Assembly (NCBI GenBank): GCA_024638905.1
Contig: JAHEJH010000097.1
Location: 1 to 8,715 of the forward strand
Direction of reading: 5' to 3'
Source of the DNA: Luminiphilus sp.
GTDB lineage: Bacteria > Pseudomonadota > Gammaproteobacteria > Pseudomonadales > Halieaceae
DNA length: 8,715 nucleotides
Made by a program: the position numbers and the translations under genes
The notes under the pieces: generated by a model
Seen by the model: only the letters and a program-made list of their open reading frames with translations
Databases searched by the model: none
What the model was told of the DNA's origin: nothing
Shown: positions 1 to 7,109 of the stretch, piece by piece
Numbering within the stretch: position 1 is the first letter of the stretch
Layout of the letters: every line of letters begins with the position of its first letter

Positions 1-651
1 GCTGGTGAAAAACGCCACCGTGCCGCCAAAGCCAATCGTCGATAATCTCCGCTCTGCACACGCGTCGCGCACTTCCCGAAACGGCAATCTGTGGTTATCC
101 ATTGGATAGTCGACGAATTGCAGGCTCATCATCCACGCCCCCAGCAGAAACCAGCCCAGAGGGGCAAACGCGTTGAAGACCGGAATGATGGTCAGGATCA
201 GCACTGCCAGCGCCATCGGAACGTAATAGAGAAACTTCCGGATCTCACGAAACAGGGCTCTCGGGACCTCAAGGAGCGCCGCCGCGACACCCTCTAACGC
301 CGGCACCGACTCTCCGGTAACCGACTCTTCAACTTTCTCCGCCAGCAAGGCGTGAAAGGGGGACGTCAGCATCAGGACGAGCAGTGTCGAGGCATAACCC
401 GTCATCAGTCCCCCAACCAACCACAGCAGTGGGGTGATGATCCAAGACAGAAATTGCAGCCACTCGGGCACGGTGAGCATCGCGGCGTCGTAGAAGTCTG
501 TGATGACCTCATAAAGTAGCCAGCCCATGAGGCTGAACAGCGAGATGTTGGCGATCAGCGGTACCAAGACGAAGCGACGCAGGCCCGGTTGAAAAGTCAT
601 AGCCAGACCGCGCAGGAAATACCCCGCGCCCGTCACGAAATTGCCGTTCAT
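1..651 (-). CDS. cysZ: CysZ-type sulfate permease, N-terminal 217 residues (cut by left edge)
   Basis: Inner-membrane sulfate uptake protein of the CysZ/EI24 family, which brings sulfate into the cytoplasm for cysteine synthesis. Translating the minus strand from the ATG at 651 gives an open frame of 217 residues that leaves the window with no stop; E. coli CysZ is about 250 residues, so roughly the last 35 are missing. Family signatures are visible: GYFLRG near residue 10, PGLRRFVLVPLIAN at 22-35, a hydrophobic pair around 32-50 and 67-95, SPFHALLAE at 97-105, a further hydrophobic stretch around 143-175, and QFVDYPMDNH at 178-187. A GGGGGA stretch four bases before the ATG serves as ribosome binding site. 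No sulfate-assimilation gene adjoins it here; the upstream neighbour is the divergent smrA. The family call is firm; sulfate as substrate comes from family knowledge. Confidence 0.9.
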   Translation of the reverse strand, partial: MNGNFVTGAGYFLRGLAMTFQPGLRRFVLVPLIANISLFSLMGWLLYEVITDFYDAAMLTVPEWLQFLSWIITPLLWLVGGLMTGYASTLLVLMLTSPFHALLAEKVEESVTGESVPALEGVAAALLEVPRALFREIRKFLYYVPMALAVLILTIIPVFNAFAPLGWFLLGAWMMSLQFVDYPMDNHRLPFREVRDACAERRLSTIGFGGTVAFFTS

Positions 652-716
652 GAGGTCCCCCAGCGACAGATGCGAGGATTATACTGTCCTAACCGCCGAT
701 CAGAGTGCAAATACGG
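652..716. promoter_or_regulatory. Divergent promoter region between cysZ and smrA
   Basis: Only 65 bases separate the two divergent start codons. On the minus strand 678-683 reads TATAAT, a perfect -10 hexamer for cysZ, which would place its transcription start near 671. On the plus strand 680-685 reads TATACT, a good -10 for smrA, and the two hexamers share four bases. No convincing -35 box lies at 16-18 bp from either, so they may be weak, activator-dependent or coincidental. Inferred from sequence motifs only. Confidence 0.35.
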
Positions 717-1304
717 GTGAGCGACGAGGATCTCTTTGCCGAGGAAATGGCCGGGGTGAAGCCCCTAGGCCGTGAGGCACGCGTGCGTTTGGTCAAGGAC
801 CGTCTCTCTGAGGACCAGCAAAAAGGGCGCCAGCGCGCTGCAGTGGGTGAAGAGCGTGTGGTGAATCCACTCGTTGATGACGGTGTGATGCCGCTGGATG
901 CTTGGCATGTATTGGAATTCAAGAGGCCGGGGATTCAGAACGGCGTGTATCGAAAGCTGCGACTGGGTCAGTACCAGATCGACGCTCGTCTGGACCTGCA
1001 CCGCATGTTGGTGCAGCAGGCGCGTGAGGAGGTGTTTTCTTTCATTCGTGAGGCGACTGAGCTGGGCTTGCGGACGTTGCTGATTGTTCACGGAAAGGGG
1101 CAGTCGAAAAATCAGGGCGAGCAGACCGCTGTCTTGAAAGGCTATGTCAATCACTGGCTGCGAGAGTTGGAAGCGGTGCAGGCCTTTCACTCCGCACAGC
1201 CAGCGCATGGTGGCACAGGCGCGATCTATGTGTTGCTGCGCAAAAGCGCAGAGCGGAAGCGGGAAAATCGCCTTAAGTACTTAAAGGGGCGGGTTCAGGA
1301 CTGA
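717..1304 (+). CDS. smrA: Smr-domain protein, putative DNA endonuclease SmrA
   Basis: A small cytoplasmic protein of the SmrA/YdaL family, a stand-alone Smr domain related to the C-terminus of MutS2; Smr domains have nicking endonuclease activity on DNA or cleave RNA. Counting from the GTG at 717 (195 residues), an N-terminal family motif DEDLFAEEMAGVKPL occupies residues 3-17 and EFKRPGIQNGVYRKLRLGQY lies near 67-86. The Smr core follows with the LDLH motif (92-95), HGKG (125-128) and HGGTGAIYVLLRK (164-176). A GTG at 705 is in the same frame and adds four residues; I prefer 717 because it starts the protein at the usual MSDEDLF-like family N-terminus, but neither has a good ribosome binding site. 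It is divergent from cysZ and its stop overlaps the end of gatB on the other strand. The biological role in gammaproteobacteria is poorly defined. Confidence 0.88.
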   Translation: MSDEDLFAEEMAGVKPLGREARVRLVKDRLSEDQQKGRQRAAVGEERVVNPLVDDGVMPLDAWHVLEFKRPGIQNGVYRKLRLGQYQIDARLDLHRMLVQQAREEVFSFIREATELGLRTLLIVHGKGQSKNQGEQTAVLKGYVNHWLRELEAVQAFHSAQPAHGGTGAIYVLLRKSAERKRENRLKYLKGRVQD

Positions 1305-2746
1305 TCGTTCAGTTTCTTGAGCAATAACTCGTTGACCATCTGGGGGTTGGCCTGTCCTTTCGACGCCTTCATGATCTGGCCAACAAAAAAACCACTCAAC
1401 TTCTTCTGTTTGGCTTCGTCAGCGGCCAGATACTGGGCGACTTGATCCGGGTTATCGGCAATAACTGCCTCGACCATCGATTCCAGGGCGCCGGTGTCGC
1501 TGACCTGCTTCAGTCCGCGCGCCTCAATGATCTGATCGGCGTCACCTTCGCCCGCCCACAGCCCGTCGAATACCTGTTTGGCCAGTTTGCTGGACAACGT
1601 GCCGTCCTCAATACGCACGATCAGGCCGGCCAATTGCGCCGCTGAGATCGGACTGGCGGCGATGTCTATCTCGTTGCGATTCAAGGCCGCGGTCAAGTCG
1701 CCCAGGATCCAGTTCGCTGCCGGTTTCGCAGCCCCTCCAGCTGTGACGACAGCCTCGAAATAGTCCGCCAGCGCATGATTGGGAACGAGCAGCGCGGCGT
1801 CGTAGTCATTGAGTCCATAGTCAGCGGTAAAGCGCGCTCTCTTGGCACCGGGTAACTCGGGTAGCGTGGCGCGGACTGCCTCGATGTAATCCGCGTCGAT
1901 GATGATTGGCAGCAAATCCGGCTCAGGGAAGTACCGGTAGTCATTGGCCACCTCCTTCGAGCGCATTGAGCGCGTGACGTTTTGCTCAGCGTCGTAAAGC
2001 CGCGTTTCTTGCGTGATGGAACCGCCGCTGTCAAGAATGTCTGCCTGTCTCTCGTACTCACTGTGGATGGCCCGCTCGACAAAACGGAAAGAATTCACGT
2101 TCTTGATCTCGGTGCGTGTGCCAAGGGCATCAGAGCCTTTTTCACGCAGCGAGATGTTGATATCGCAGCGCATCGAGCCCTCTGCCATGTTGCCGTCAGA
2201 GATTCCCAGATACGTCACCAGCGAGTGGAGCGCCTTGAGGTACGCCACCGCCTGTTCCGCCGATCGAAAGTCTGGCTCGGTCACGATCTCAAGAAGCGGT
2301 GTGCCGGCGCGGTTGAGATCGATGCCTGTTTCCCGGCTGAAGGCGTCGTGGACCGATTTGCCCGCATCTTCCTCCAGATGCGCGCGGGTAATACGGATCG
2401 GAAAAAGTGACCCGTCTTCGAGTGGCACCTCGAAAACACCCTCGCAGACGATGGGCGCAAAAAACTGACTGACCTGGTACCCCTTGGGCAGGTCTGGATA
2501 AAAATAATTTTTGCGATCGAAGACGGACCGTTCTCCAATGCGGGCTCCGATGCCCAAACCAAACTTGACCGCGTATCGGACTGCTTCCTCGTTCAATACA
2601 GGTAGCATGCCGGGCATGCCCAGATCCACGGCATCTGCTTGCTCATTCGGCGCAGCGCCGAATGCCGTTGCCGAACCAGAGAAAATTTTCGATTGCGTCG
2701 CGAGTTGCAGGTGCACCTCGAGACCCATCACCGTCTCCCAACTCAT
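1295..2746 (-). CDS. gatB: Asp-tRNA(Asn)/Glu-tRNA(Gln) amidotransferase subunit B
   Basis: GatB binds the misacylated Glu-tRNA(Gln) or Asp-tRNA(Asn), activates its side-chain carboxylate with ATP and completes transamidation with ammonia delivered from GatA. The 483-residue product has the normal family length. The N-terminal cradle contains ETVMGLEVHLQL (4-15), DRKNYFYPDLPKGYQVSQ (77-94), ITRAHLEEDAGKS (119-131) and GIDLNRAGTPLLEIVTEPD (141-159). The tRNA-binding tail of the YqeY type is represented by QIIEARGLKQVSDTGA and the terminal FFVGQIMKASKGQANP. The cysteines that some GatB proteins use for zinc in the N-terminal KIFSGSATAFGAAPN region are absent, as I recall for Pseudomonas homologues. 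Its ATG lies inside the gatA stop (ATGA, 4-nt overlap), indicating translational coupling. It is the last gene of the operon, and its 3' end overlaps convergent smrA by 10 bp. Confidence 0.97.
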   Translation of the reverse strand: MSWETVMGLEVHLQLATQSKIFSGSATAFGAAPNEQADAVDLGMPGMLPVLNEEAVRYAVKFGLGIGARIGERSVFDRKNYFYPDLPKGYQVSQFFAPIVCEGVFEVPLEDGSLFPIRITRAHLEEDAGKSVHDAFSRETGIDLNRAGTPLLEIVTEPDFRSAEQAVAYLKALHSLVTYLGISDGNMAEGSMRCDINISLREKGSDALGTRTEIKNVNSFRFVERAIHSEYERQADILDSGGSITQETRLYDAEQNVTRSMRSKEVANDYRYFPEPDLLPIIIDADYIEAVRATLPELPGAKRARFTADYGLNDYDAALLVPNHALADYFEAVVTAGGAAKPAANWILGDLTAALNRNEIDIAASPISAAQLAGLIVRIEDGTLSSKLAKQVFDGLWAGEGDADQIIEARGLKQVSDTGALESMVEAVIADNPDQVAQYLAADEAKQKKLSGFFVGQIMKASKGQANPQMVNELLLKKLNDQS

Positions 2747-4221
2747 GGCGCCACCGTCTCAAGTTGCGGTCTGGCCATGTGCCAGTCCGTATCGCTTTGT
2801 AGCCGGTGAGCCGCGTTGAGAATCGTCTGCTCATCAAACGGTTTGCCAATCAGCTGGAGGCCCACGGGCATGCCGTTGATTAAACCTGCGGGGGTGGACA
2901 AGCCGGGCAGGCCAGCCAGATTGACTGCCAGCGTGTAGATGTCTTCCATATACATGGCAACGGGATCTTGCTGTTTTGCTCCAAACTGAAAGGCAACGCC
3001 GGGCGCAGAGGGACCGGCTATCACGTCCACAGATTCAAAGGCACGGGTGAAATCTTCTGTAATCACCCGCCTGACCTGTTGCGCCTTGTTGAAATAAGCA
3101 TCGTAGAAGCCGGCAGACAATGCGTAGGTGCCGACCAGAATCCGCCGCTGCACTTCCTCACCAAAACCCTCGCTGCGCGAGCGCAGGTAGAGGTCTTCCA
3201 GATCGACCGGCTCTTCACAGCGGTAGCCAAAGCGCACGCCATCGTAGCGAGCTAGATTCGCCGAGGCCTCCGCGGGTGCGATGACGTAGTAGGTGGCAAT
3301 GGCGTAGTGACTGTGAGGTAGTTCAATATCTACCAATGTCGCACCAGCGAGTTCCAGTTCAGACAGAGCGGCCATCACCCGCTCGCGCACGTCCGGATCG
3401 AGATCCTCGTTGAAGTACTCTCGCGGCAGACCAATCCGGAGACCCTGAACATCGTGATGCAGTCCCGCATGGAAGTCGGGCACCGGTATATCGGCAGAAG
3501 TCGAGTCTCCCGCGTCGACGCCTGACATAGCGGTCAATGCGATCGCACAGTCTTCCGCAGTGCGGGCCATGGGGCCCGCCTGATCCAACGAAGAGGCGAA
3601 GGCAATGATGCCCAAGCGGGAGACCCGGCCATAAGTGGGTTTGAGGCCCGTTACGCCGCATAGGGAGGCGGGCTGCCTTATTGAGCCGCCCGTATCAGTG
3701 CCGGTCACCAACGGTGCCATGCCCGCAGCGAGTGCCGCAGCAGAACCACCTGAGCTGCCGCCCGGCACGCAATTGAGATCCCAAGGGTTTCTCACAGCGC
3801 CAAAAAAGCTTGTTTCATTGGAGGAGCCCATCGCAAACTCATCCATGTTGCATTTGCCCAGCATCACGGCACCTTCGCCCCGCATCTTGGTGACAACCGT
3901 GGCGTCGTATGCGGGGACGAACTGTTCCAGCATGCGCGAGCCGCAGGTCGTTCTCACGCCATTGGTGCAGAAAATATCTTTGTGTAGCAGGGGAATGCCG
4001 GTAAGCGAGGCGATGTCGCCTTTGGCGATGGCTTTGTCCGCCTCGCGGGCGCTGTCGAGCGCCTGCTCTGAGCACATGGTGATGACGGCATTTAGCGCAC
4101 CATTGTAGGCTTCAATGCGCTCGAGGCAGGCGCGAGTCAGTTCCTCACTGGATACTGCTCGATCGCGCAGTTGCTGTCTGAGCGAACTGACAGAACCTGA
4201 GAGCAGGGCATTATCTGTCAT
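2743..4221 (-). CDS. gatA: Asp-tRNA(Asn)/Glu-tRNA(Gln) amidotransferase subunit A (amidase)
   Basis: GatA is the glutaminase subunit: it hydrolyses glutamine and channels ammonia to GatB. The 492-residue protein belongs to the amidase-signature family and is full length. All three catalytic positions are present: Lys81 in LLHKD, the cis-Ser156 in GGSSGGS (154-160), and the nucleophile Ser180 in TDTGGS (175-180). They are offset by two from Lys79/Ser154/Ser178 of the S. aureus enzyme. The segment QPASLCGVTGLKPTYGRVSR continues the signature, and the C-terminal part carries GLPGLSTPAG and MPVGLQLIG. The start ATG at 4221 shares one base with the gatC stop (TGATG) and its stop overlaps gatB by four bases, so all three subunits should be made together. 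No anomaly is seen. Confidence 0.98.
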   Translation of the reverse strand: MTDNALLSGSVSSLRQQLRDRAVSSEELTRACLERIEAYNGALNAVITMCSEQALDSAREADKAIAKGDIASLTGIPLLHKDIFCTNGVRTTCGSRMLEQFVPAYDATVVTKMRGEGAVMLGKCNMDEFAMGSSNETSFFGAVRNPWDLNCVPGGSSGGSAAALAAGMAPLVTGTDTGGSIRQPASLCGVTGLKPTYGRVSRLGIIAFASSLDQAGPMARTAEDCAIALTAMSGVDAGDSTSADIPVPDFHAGLHHDVQGLRIGLPREYFNEDLDPDVRERVMAALSELELAGATLVDIELPHSHYAIATYYVIAPAEASANLARYDGVRFGYRCEEPVDLEDLYLRSRSEGFGEEVQRRILVGTYALSAGFYDAYFNKAQQVRRVITEDFTRAFESVDVIAGPSAPGVAFQFGAKQQDPVAMYMEDIYTLAVNLAGLPGLSTPAGLINGMPVGLQLIGKPFDEQTILNAAHRLQSDTDWHMARPQLETVAP

Positions 4222-4508
4222 CAGTCAATGACCTTGGGTACCAGGAAATAGCCCTGTTCCTGTGCAGGGGCAGAGGCCATCAAATTCTCACGGTCGTTTT
4301 GCCCAGTGACGGTGTCTGGCCGCAGTCGCTGGTGCATATCATGAGGGTTTGACATGGGTACCACCGTTTCAGTGTCGATGGTGTTGAGCTCATCAACCAA
4401 CCCTAGGACACGGCCAAAGCGCTCTGTGACCTCGGGTAGGTCAGATTCAGATATGGCTAGCCGTGCGAGAAGGGCGACCTTCTCAACATCCTGTGGTGAG
4501 ACAGACAT
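4221..4508 (-). CDS. gatC: Asp-tRNA(Asn)/Glu-tRNA(Gln) amidotransferase subunit C
   Basis: GatC is the small subunit that wraps around the GatA-GatB interface and stabilises the complex. The 95-residue product begins with the typical helical segment DVEKVALLARLAISESDL, followed by the FGRVLGLVDELNTIDTE helix, a proline-containing linker, and the C-terminal GYFLVPKVID element that ends most GatC proteins. It is the first gene of the minus-strand gatCAB operon. A GAGGA Shine-Dalgarno lies eight bases before its ATG, the best ribosome binding site in the operon. Where GlnRS is present, as in pseudomonads, GatCAB serves mainly to make Asn-tRNA(Asn); which use applies here cannot be told from this window. 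Confidence 0.96.
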   Translation of the reverse strand: MSVSPQDVEKVALLARLAISESDLPEVTERFGRVLGLVDELNTIDTETVVPMSNPHDMHQRLRPDTVTGQNDRENLMASAPAQEQGYFLVPKVID

Positions 4509-4724
4509 AGGGTGTATCCTCGTCGAAGGCCGCGAAAACTAACACACTTGTGGCTTGCCCAAAAACCCCCGCGTTGCTACATTCGATCGGCATTTGGCGT
4601 CGCAAACGCTGGATTTGGGGGCATTTTTAAGCCGGTCACAGGCGTCAATGATGCGACACTGTGGCTGGCAGGCCGCCGATATCCGAAGTACACCGGATGA
4701 CCTCTTCACAATCAGGGAACGATA
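4509..4724. promoter_or_regulatory. Divergent regulatory region between gatCAB and mreBCD operons
   Basis: This 216-bp non-coding region separates the start codons of gatC (minus) and mreB (plus), so it should hold the promoters of both operons. I could not identify a convincing sigma70 -35/-10 pair on either strand. It contains a large imperfect inverted repeat (4561-4628) and, just before mreB, a small one: ATCCG at 4681-4685 with CGGAT at 4694-4698 around an 8-base loop. The mreB ribosome binding site AGGGAA is at 4714-4719. Short open frames crossing the region lack ribosome binding sites or family resemblance and are not called. Confidence 0.5.
4561..4628. repeat. Imperfect inverted repeat in the gatC-mreB divergent region
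   Basis: The left arm, AAAAACCCCC then GCGTTGC (4561-4577), is mirrored on the right by GCAAACGC (4602-4609), GGGGG (4617-4621) and CATTTTT (4622-4628). The pairing has one extra base in GCAAACGC and a seven-base bulge, TGGATTT, before GGGGG. The loop between the arms is about 24 bases and contains the palindrome CGATCG. It could be a transcribed structure on either strand or a binding site for a dimeric regulator; function is unknown. Confidence 0.45.
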
Positions 4725-5762
4725 ATGCTCAAGCGCCTCCGCGGGATGTTTTCCACCGATCTGTCCATTGATCTTGGCACAGCTAATACGCTGATCTACG
4801 TCAAGGAACGGGGCATCATTCTCGATGAGCCTTCGGTGGTTGCTATTCGCATGCACAACGGACAGAAGTCAATTGAAGCGGTAGGTAAGGAAGCGAAGCG
4901 GATGCTCGGTCGTACACCCGGCAACATTCAAGCTATCAGGCCGCTCAAAGATGGCGTGATCGCCGACTTTCAAGTCACCGAAAAAATGCTGCAGCACTTC
5001 ATTGCCAAGGTGCATGAAACGAAATTTATCCGCCCCAGCCCCCGAGTGTTGATCTGCGTACCCTGTATGTCGACACAAGTCGAACGCAGGGCAATTCGCG
5101 AATCTGCATTGAGTGCGGGCGCACGTGAGGTGAGATTGATCGAAGAGCCGATGGCCGCGGCGATTGGAGCCGGCTTGCAGGTGGACGAGGCGACCGGTTG
5201 CATGGTGGTCGACATTGGAGGTGGCACCACAGAGATTGCCATTATCTCTCTGAACGGCGTCGTCTACCGTGACTCGATCCGTATCGGCGGTGATCGATTT
5301 GATGAAGCCATCGTGTCCTACGTGCGACGCAAATACGGCAGTTTGATCGGTGACTCCACCGCAGAACGCATCAAGCAGGAGGTGGGATGCGGCTTCAAGT
5401 CAGATGAGCTCAAAGAGATCGATGTGCGCGGCCGTCACCTCGCTGAAGGCGTGCCGCGGAGCTTTGCGCTGACCAACGACGAAATTCTCGGCGCGCTCGA
5501 AGAGCCGCTTGAAGCTATGGTGCGTTCGGTGAAGCTGGCATTGGAACAATCTCCACCAGAATTGGCGGCAGATATCGCCGAGACAGGCATTGTTTTGACC
5601 GGTGGCGGTGCATTGCTCACCGACCTCCACAAGCGAATTTCTAATGAGACCGGGCTGCCAGTAGTGGTTGCAGATGATCCGTTGACTTGTGTGGCGCGCG
5701 GCGGTGGCAGGGCGCTTGAGTTGATGGATAGACACGTCCTGGATCTGCTCTCAACCGAATAA
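4725..5762 (+). CDS. mreB: Rod shape-determining protein MreB (bacterial actin)
   Basis: MreB polymerises on the inner face of the cytoplasmic membrane and directs the peptidoglycan elongation machinery, giving the cell its rod shape. The 345-residue protein matches the E. coli length (347). The amphipathic, membrane-binding N-terminus MLKRLRGMF is present, followed by the phosphate-1 loop DLSIDLGTANTLIYV (12-26). Other actin-fold motifs are TQVERRAIRESA (117-128), IEEPMAAAIGAG (139-150), the phosphate-2 loop DIGGGTTEIAI (163-173), IGGDRFDEAI (187-196) and the adenosine motif LTGGGALL (291-298). The C-terminal PLTCVARGGG is also standard. The ATG at 4725 is preceded by AGGGAA at a spacing of five. 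It is the first gene of the operon, with mreC following about 22 bases after its stop. Confidence 0.98.
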   Translation: MLKRLRGMFSTDLSIDLGTANTLIYVKERGIILDEPSVVAIRMHNGQKSIEAVGKEAKRMLGRTPGNIQAIRPLKDGVIADFQVTEKMLQHFIAKVHETKFIRPSPRVLICVPCMSTQVERRAIRESALSAGAREVRLIEEPMAAAIGAGLQVDEATGCMVVDIGGGTTEIAIISLNGVVYRDSIRIGGDRFDEAIVSYVRRKYGSLIGDSTAERIKQEVGCGFKSDELKEIDVRGRHLAEGVPRSFALTNDEILGALEEPLEAMVRSVKLALEQSPPELAADIAETGIVLTGGGALLTDLHKRISNETGLPVVVADDPLTCVARGGGRALELMDRHVLDLLSTE

Positions 5763-5773
5763 AACCGGCGACT

Positions 5774-5777
5774 GGGG
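5774..5777 (+). promoter_or_regulatory. Putative ribosome binding site deciding the mreC start
   Basis: GGGG at 5774-5777 is followed by seven bases and then ATT at 5785. This is the only purine-rich, well-spaced Shine-Dalgarno-like sequence upstream of the mreC membrane segment; none precedes the GTG at 5833 or the CTG at 5800. It supports initiation at or next to 5785. Confidence 0.4.
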
Positions 5778-5784
5778 CAGCGTC

Positions 5785-6630
5785 ATTAAACCGCTTTTCC
5801 TGAAACAGAATCCGATCAGCGCGCGATTCATCGTGCTGACCTTGCTGTGTTTGTCGATCCTGTTTATTTTTCGTGACCACTCCAGAGTGACTGCCGTTCA
5901 GCGTGGGGCTGTTGACGCGATCGCTTTCACGAACAAGGTGGTACTGGCGCCGTTCGATGCCTGGGACAGTTTGCTCGATTCAGTGCGATCGAGGACTGCA
6001 TTACAGGATGAGGTGCTGAGGCTGCAGCAAGAGAACAGGGTGTTGAAGGGGCAGGCACAAAGGGTGGCATCCTTGCTGTCGGAGAACGCTCGCTACAAGG
6101 CGTTGCTTAATTCCGCTCGCGATATTGAGGATGAGCTGATAGCAGCTCAGATCAGTTCGGTGTCTCCGGACCCCGCGCGGCATCTGGTCATGCTCGATAA
6201 AGGGGCAGCGGACGGAGTTGAAGAAGGGCAGCCAGTTCTGGGCGCTGAAGGTTTGATCGGCCAGATTGTTTTGGTCGGCGAATACAACAGTCGCGCATTA
6301 CTTATCACTGACAGTGCCCACGCGTTACCCGTGCAGGTGAATCGATCAGGACTGCGAGCGATCGCAGAGGGTAGCGGCGATATCGATCGGCTGGTGATTC
6401 GGCATCTCGCTGCGACCACTGACATTCGAGCAGGTGATTTATTGGTGACATCCGGTCTGGGTGGCCGTTTTCCGCACGGTTATCCGGTGGCGAGAGTGAC
6501 TAACGTTGAAATAGCTGTTGGCGATGCGTTTGCTGTGGTCAGCGCAGCACCCGCATCGGCCTTGGACCGTGGTCGTCATGTGTTGGTGGTGGCACAGTCC
6601 TCCCAGTTTGAAGGGGCGATTGCCCCGTGA
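5785..6630 (+). CDS. mreC: Rod shape-determining protein MreC, probable non-ATG start
   Basis: MreC is a bitopic inner-membrane protein whose periplasmic part links MreB/MreD with the PBP2-RodA synthase. From 5785 the frame gives 281 residues: a short cytoplasmic KPLFLKQNPISAR, a membrane helix at about 15-29, a coiled coil at about 72-110 (LQDEVLRLQQENRVLK), then the beta-rich core with ISSVSPDPARHLVMLDKGAADGV-type sequence, SAHALPVQV and TSGLGGRFPHGYPV (222-235). The first conventional start, GTG at 5833, would give 265 residues, removing the cytoplasmic tail and leaving a membrane segment of only about 13 residues. Homologues begin with M(I)KPLF, which here is encoded GTC-ATT-AAA-CCG from 5782, so ATT at 5785 is the most likely start. 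The proline-rich C-terminal tail of E. coli MreC is absent. The stop overlaps mreD by four bases (GTGA). The family is certain; the exact start is not. Confidence 0.95.
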   Translation: MKPLFLKQNPISARFIVLTLLCLSILFIFRDHSRVTAVQRGAVDAIAFTNKVVLAPFDAWDSLLDSVRSRTALQDEVLRLQQENRVLKGQAQRVASLLSENARYKALLNSARDIEDELIAAQISSVSPDPARHLVMLDKGAADGVEEGQPVLGAEGLIGQIVLVGEYNSRALLITDSAHALPVQVNRSGLRAIAEGSGDIDRLVIRHLAATTDIRAGDLLVTSGLGGRFPHGYPVARVTNVEIAVGDAFAVVSAAPASALDRGRHVLVVAQSSQFEGAIAP

Positions 6631-7109
6631 CGCGCGCGCAAGCGGTCTGGGTGATCTATGCCTCGCTCGCGGGCGCCCTGCTGTTCACGCTGTTACCACT
6701 CCCTATGGATTGGCGCGGCTTGCGGCCTGATGTGGCTACTCTGGCCCTGTTTTATTGGGTATTGGCCTTGCCGCACAGAGTGGGGGTGGCGACTGCTTTC
6801 ACGGTGGGCGTGGCACAGGATCTCATCGAGGGCGCGCCGCTGGGTCTGTCCTCTCCGGGGCTCATGCTGGCCACACTGTTACTCCTATTCAATTATCAAC
6901 GCATTCGGCAGTTTGACCTGTTGCAGCAGTCTCTGGCGATATTGGTATTGATGCTGCTAAGTGCCGGGATTGAGCAGTGGCTGAGAAACGGCATCGCTGT
7001 GCCCGCGGTACCGTGGGCTGGAGTGGCCGGTATTATTTGTTCCGTACTCTGTTGGGTACCCATTCGCACAATACTTCGCCATTCCAGACGCTACTACGAG
7101 GTGTACTGA
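6627..7109 (+). CDS. mreD: Rod shape-determining protein MreD
   Basis: MreD is the polytopic inner-membrane partner of MreC in the elongation complex. The product is 160 residues, close to the E. coli length of 162. Hydrophobic segments are visible at about 7-25, 36-50, 53-68, 76-90, 102-118 and 131-150. The family landmarks are RPD (33-35), the LALPHRVGVATAF segment (46-58, very similar to E. coli) and DLIEGAPLG (65-73). It starts with GTG at 6627 inside the mreC stop (GTGA), with AGGGG about ten bases upstream, so translation is likely coupled. Its TGA shares one base with the maf ATG. Confidence 0.95.
   Translation: MTRAQAVWVIYASLAGALLFTLLPLPMDWRGLRPDVATLALFYWVLALPHRVGVATAFTVGVAQDLIEGAPLGLSSPGLMLATLLLLFNYQRIRQFDLLQQSLAILVLMLLSAGIEQWLRNGIAVPAVPWAGVAGIICSVLCWVPIRTILRHSRRYYEVY

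Noticed and set aside
765..1208. A 147-codon minus-strand frame opposite smrA
   Set aside because: Covers the Smr motifs on the other strand; no start signal or homologous pattern.
1300..1318. Hairpin plus T-rich stretch at the smrA/gatB junction as a terminator
   Set aside because: Only five Watson-Crick pairs, two of them G-C, and the T run is interrupted; too weak to call a Rho-independent terminator.
1982..2468. Two long overlapping plus-strand frames inside gatB
   Set aside because: Both oppose conserved GatB sequence and overlap each other in different frames; no recognisable domain.
3635..4108. A 157-codon open frame on the plus strand inside gatA
   Set aside because: Lies fully opposite the GatA amidase core whose catalytic residues are intact; low-complexity Pro/Ser/Ala content typical of an antisense shadow.
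4512..4700. A 62-codon plus-strand frame in the gatC-mreB spacer
   Set aside because: GTG start with no ribosome binding site, spans the inverted repeat, and the basic, unpatterned sequence resembles no known leader peptide.
6977..7108. A 44-residue N-terminal extension of Maf
   Set aside because: The extension is read out of frame through the mreD end; the Maf fold begins at MRLLLASSSPRR from the ATG at 7109, which overlaps the mreD stop.
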